Part shown: positions 62,702-64,000 of the stretch, piece by piece
Layout of the letters: each line of letters begins with the position of its first letter
Position numbering within the stretch: the first letter of the stretch is position 1
Source: Streptomyces shenzhenensis
GTDB taxonomy: Bacteria > Actinomycetota > Actinomycetes > Streptomycetales > Streptomycetaceae
DNA: 64,000 nucleotides
Assembly: GCF_003688995.1 (NCBI RefSeq)
Contig: NZ_PENI01000030.1
Coordinates: 55,763-119,762, forward strand
Reading direction: 5' to 3'
The notes under the pieces: generated by a model
What the model saw: only the letters and a program-made list of their open reading frames with translations
Told to the model about the DNA's origin: nothing
Databases searched by the model: none
Translations under genes and position numbers: made by a program

Positions 62702-63705
62702 GCCAGCGACGCGGAGCGGGCCTGCTTGGCTGCGGCTACCGAATGCCCAGGAACGTACGACGCAACAATGACCCCGTCTTCGAGTGCCTGGACACCTCGC
62801 GCGACGCACAGGGCATCTATCAGTCCTTGCTGTTTCGCGACTTGGACCGCCGGCACTGCCTCGGCCCGGACGAGTCCATCACCGACCTGGTCACCGAATC
62901 CTGTCAGCGCACCCTCGACTCCGCCGGCGTTTCAGCGGACGACGTGGACCGGCTCTACGGCTACATAAGCGTGCCCGAGTACAACGCACCCAACGAGCTG
63001 TACCAGGTCCATCACGACCTGGGCCTCAGCCGGAACGCGATGGTCGTACCGATCAATGGCGAACAGGCCAATTTCCTGTCCGGGCTGGTACACGCCGCCG
63101 AGGCCGTTCGATCGGGAAGTGCCACGTACTGTCTTGTCGCGTGCGGGAGCAACTGGAGCCAGCACGTCGACTACAGCCAGGGCCATTCCACCTCCATCGG
63201 CGATGGAGCGGGGGCGACACTCATAGGTCCGTCCGACCGCTTCGTAGTGATCGATCACGCGTCGACGACGAATACGTCGTACTACCGTTATGCCACCATG
63301 GCCGTACGGCCGTTGACCGTCCACTCCCGCCGCCAGGTGCCGGTCGACAAGGCCGGGATGCCCATCGCGACACTCGAACTCACTCCGTCCGGTATTGAGG
63401 TGGTGTCCTCCTGGATCAAGAACGGCATCCCCGAACTCGTCAACGAACTGCTCGATCGCCATGGGATCAACGGCGACCAGATCACTCTGATCACCTATCA
63501 GAGCGTGCGGATCCTCCTCGACCATTGGGCTGAGCGCATCGGCCCGAAGGAATACGTGGACACGCTCGCCGAGTTCGGCCACATGATCGCCGCAACATAT
63601 CCCGTGAACCTCGCCTACGCATTCGACAGCATCTCCACCGAGTACGTCGTACTCGCCGGCGTCAGCTTGGGGATGCAGTTGGAGGCCGTGCTCATCCGGG
63701 TGTGA
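62698..63705 (+). CDS. KASIII-fold protein lacking the condensing triad
   Basis: A 335-residue FabH-family homologue. Where FabH has NAGCSGF this protein has INGEQANF (Q123 at the cysteine position by my alignment); the HQANxRI motif becomes YQSVRIL (Y267), and the asparagine segment becomes FGHMIAAT. All three catalytic residues are therefore changed while fold landmarks (GDGAGATLIG, GVSLGMQLEAVLI) remain. It cannot work by the usual Cys-His-Asn route; a decarboxylase, chain-length-factor-like or partner role is possible. GTG 62698 overlaps the dehydrogenase stop. Confidence 0.85.
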   Translation: MSQRRGAGLLGCGYRMPRNVRRNNDPVFECLDTSRDAQGIYQSLLFRDLDRRHCLGPDESITDLVTESCQRTLDSAGVSADDVDRLYGYISVPEYNAPNELYQVHHDLGLSRNAMVVPINGEQANFLSGLVHAAEAVRSGSATYCLVACGSNWSQHVDYSQGHSTSIGDGAGATLIGPSDRFVVIDHASTTNTSYYRYATMAVRPLTVHSRRQVPVDKAGMPIATLELTPSGIEVVSSWIKNGIPELVNELLDRHGINGDQITLITYQSVRILLDHWAERIGPKEYVDTLAEFGHMIAATYPVNLAYAFDSISTEYVVLAGVSLGMQLEAVLIRV

Positions 63706-63826
63706 ACAAAGGCCGGAGAGCCCGGCTGCGGTCGACGCATGCTGTCGCTTCCGCAGCGGCAGGCAAGATCCCACGCACTGTCCCATCTCACGGCCGCAGC
63801 GCTCGGAGAGCGGCTTGGAGGCCCAA

Positions 63827-64000
63827 GTGAAAGAAATCCTCGACGCGATACTCGCGTTGGACACAGCGGACGTCGTGTCCGCCGACTTCGCCGCCCTGCC
63901 GCTTCCCGAGTCGTACCGCGCGATCACTGTGCACAAGGACGAGACGGATCTGTTCGACGGGCTCGTGACCCGTGACAAGGATCCGCGCAAGTCGCTCCAT
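63827..64000 (+). CDS. ccr: crotonyl-CoA carboxylase/reductase (5' part, cut off by window)
   Basis: The first 58 residues are visible. They contain ADFAALPLPESYRAITVHKD and LVTRDKDPRKSLH, an N-terminus characteristic of actinobacterial Ccr. The full enzyme (about 445 residues) reductively carboxylates crotonyl-CoA or longer 2-enoyl-CoAs to alkylmalonyl-CoA with NADPH. GTG 63827 follows GGAGG. Its place after ACP, AT and KASIII genes suggests that the cluster makes an alkylmalonyl building block. The remainder lies beyond the window. Confidence 0.88.
   Translation, partial: MKEILDAILALDTADVVSADFAALPLPESYRAITVHKDETDLFDGLVTRDKDPRKSLH

Overview
The window is high-GC DNA with strongly biased codon third positions, GGAGG-type ribosome binding sites and many ATGA/GTGA stop-start overlaps. 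Its gene families (M4 protease, TPR regulator next to a biosynthetic locus, discrete KASIII/ACP genes, crotonyl-CoA carboxylase/reductase) point to a streptomycete or close actinomycete relative. It reads as an accessory, metabolically specialised stretch: no rRNA, tRNA, CRISPR array or intact transposon is visible.

Left part (1-31.7 kb, catabolism and uptake). A minus-strand operon (8259 to beyond the left edge) holds a complete oligopeptide-type ABC transporter interleaved with an alpha/beta hydrolase, an amidohydrolase, a cytidine/blasticidin-S deaminase-like enzyme and a creatininase-family amidase. A secreted M4 metalloprotease follows. A second locus has a TetR regulator plus metal-dependent amidohydrolase divergent from another peptide-type transporter (its fused ATPase gene is interrupted by an in-frame TAG) and an isochorismatase-type hydrolase, with a tetO-like palindrome in the divergent gap. 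Next come a GAF/PucR regulator, an HATPase protein and a tight run of class II (degradative) HMG-CoA reductase, hydantoinase/acetone-carboxylase-type A and B subunits, class III CoA transferase, enoyl-CoA hydratase and HMG-CoA lyase. Together the last group looks like a mevalonate- or HMG-CoA-yielding catabolic route ending in acetoacetate and acetyl-CoA.

Middle and right (33.2-64 kb). A putative biosynthetic cluster is built from discrete FabH-type (KASIII) enzymes rather than elongating KASI/II or modular PKS: five KASIII-fold proteins, two acyl carrier proteins, two atypical malonyltransferase-like enzymes, an SDR, an acyl-CoA oxidase with a one-base frameshift, a zinc alcohol dehydrogenase and the start of crotonyl-CoA carboxylase/reductase at the right edge. 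It is split in two halves, about 34.5-41.7 and 58.2-64 kb, and each half carries the same quartet (FabH with HQAN motif, KASIII with HQPNP motif, ACP, acyltransferase). The same 17-bp element, GTTC(A/T)ACGCGTTCACGC, lies about 140-220 bp upstream of four divergently placed units in both halves, always in the direction of transcription. This is the strongest sign that the halves form one regulon and is the best candidate here for an undescribed system. A plausible job, by analogy with the FK506 allylmalonyl pathway, is making an unusual acyl chain or alkylmalonyl extender.

Between the halves lie a LysR-controlled M24 peptidase / ornithine aminotransferase / MHS transporter set, a manganese exporter, a full pqqABCDE operon with a quinoprotein alcohol dehydrogenase bearing the lanthanide-type DYD motif but no obvious signal peptide, a cupredoxin-like PQQ-associated protein, KatG and a GAF-LytTR regulator. 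All function assignments come from reading sequence motifs; no database search was possible.
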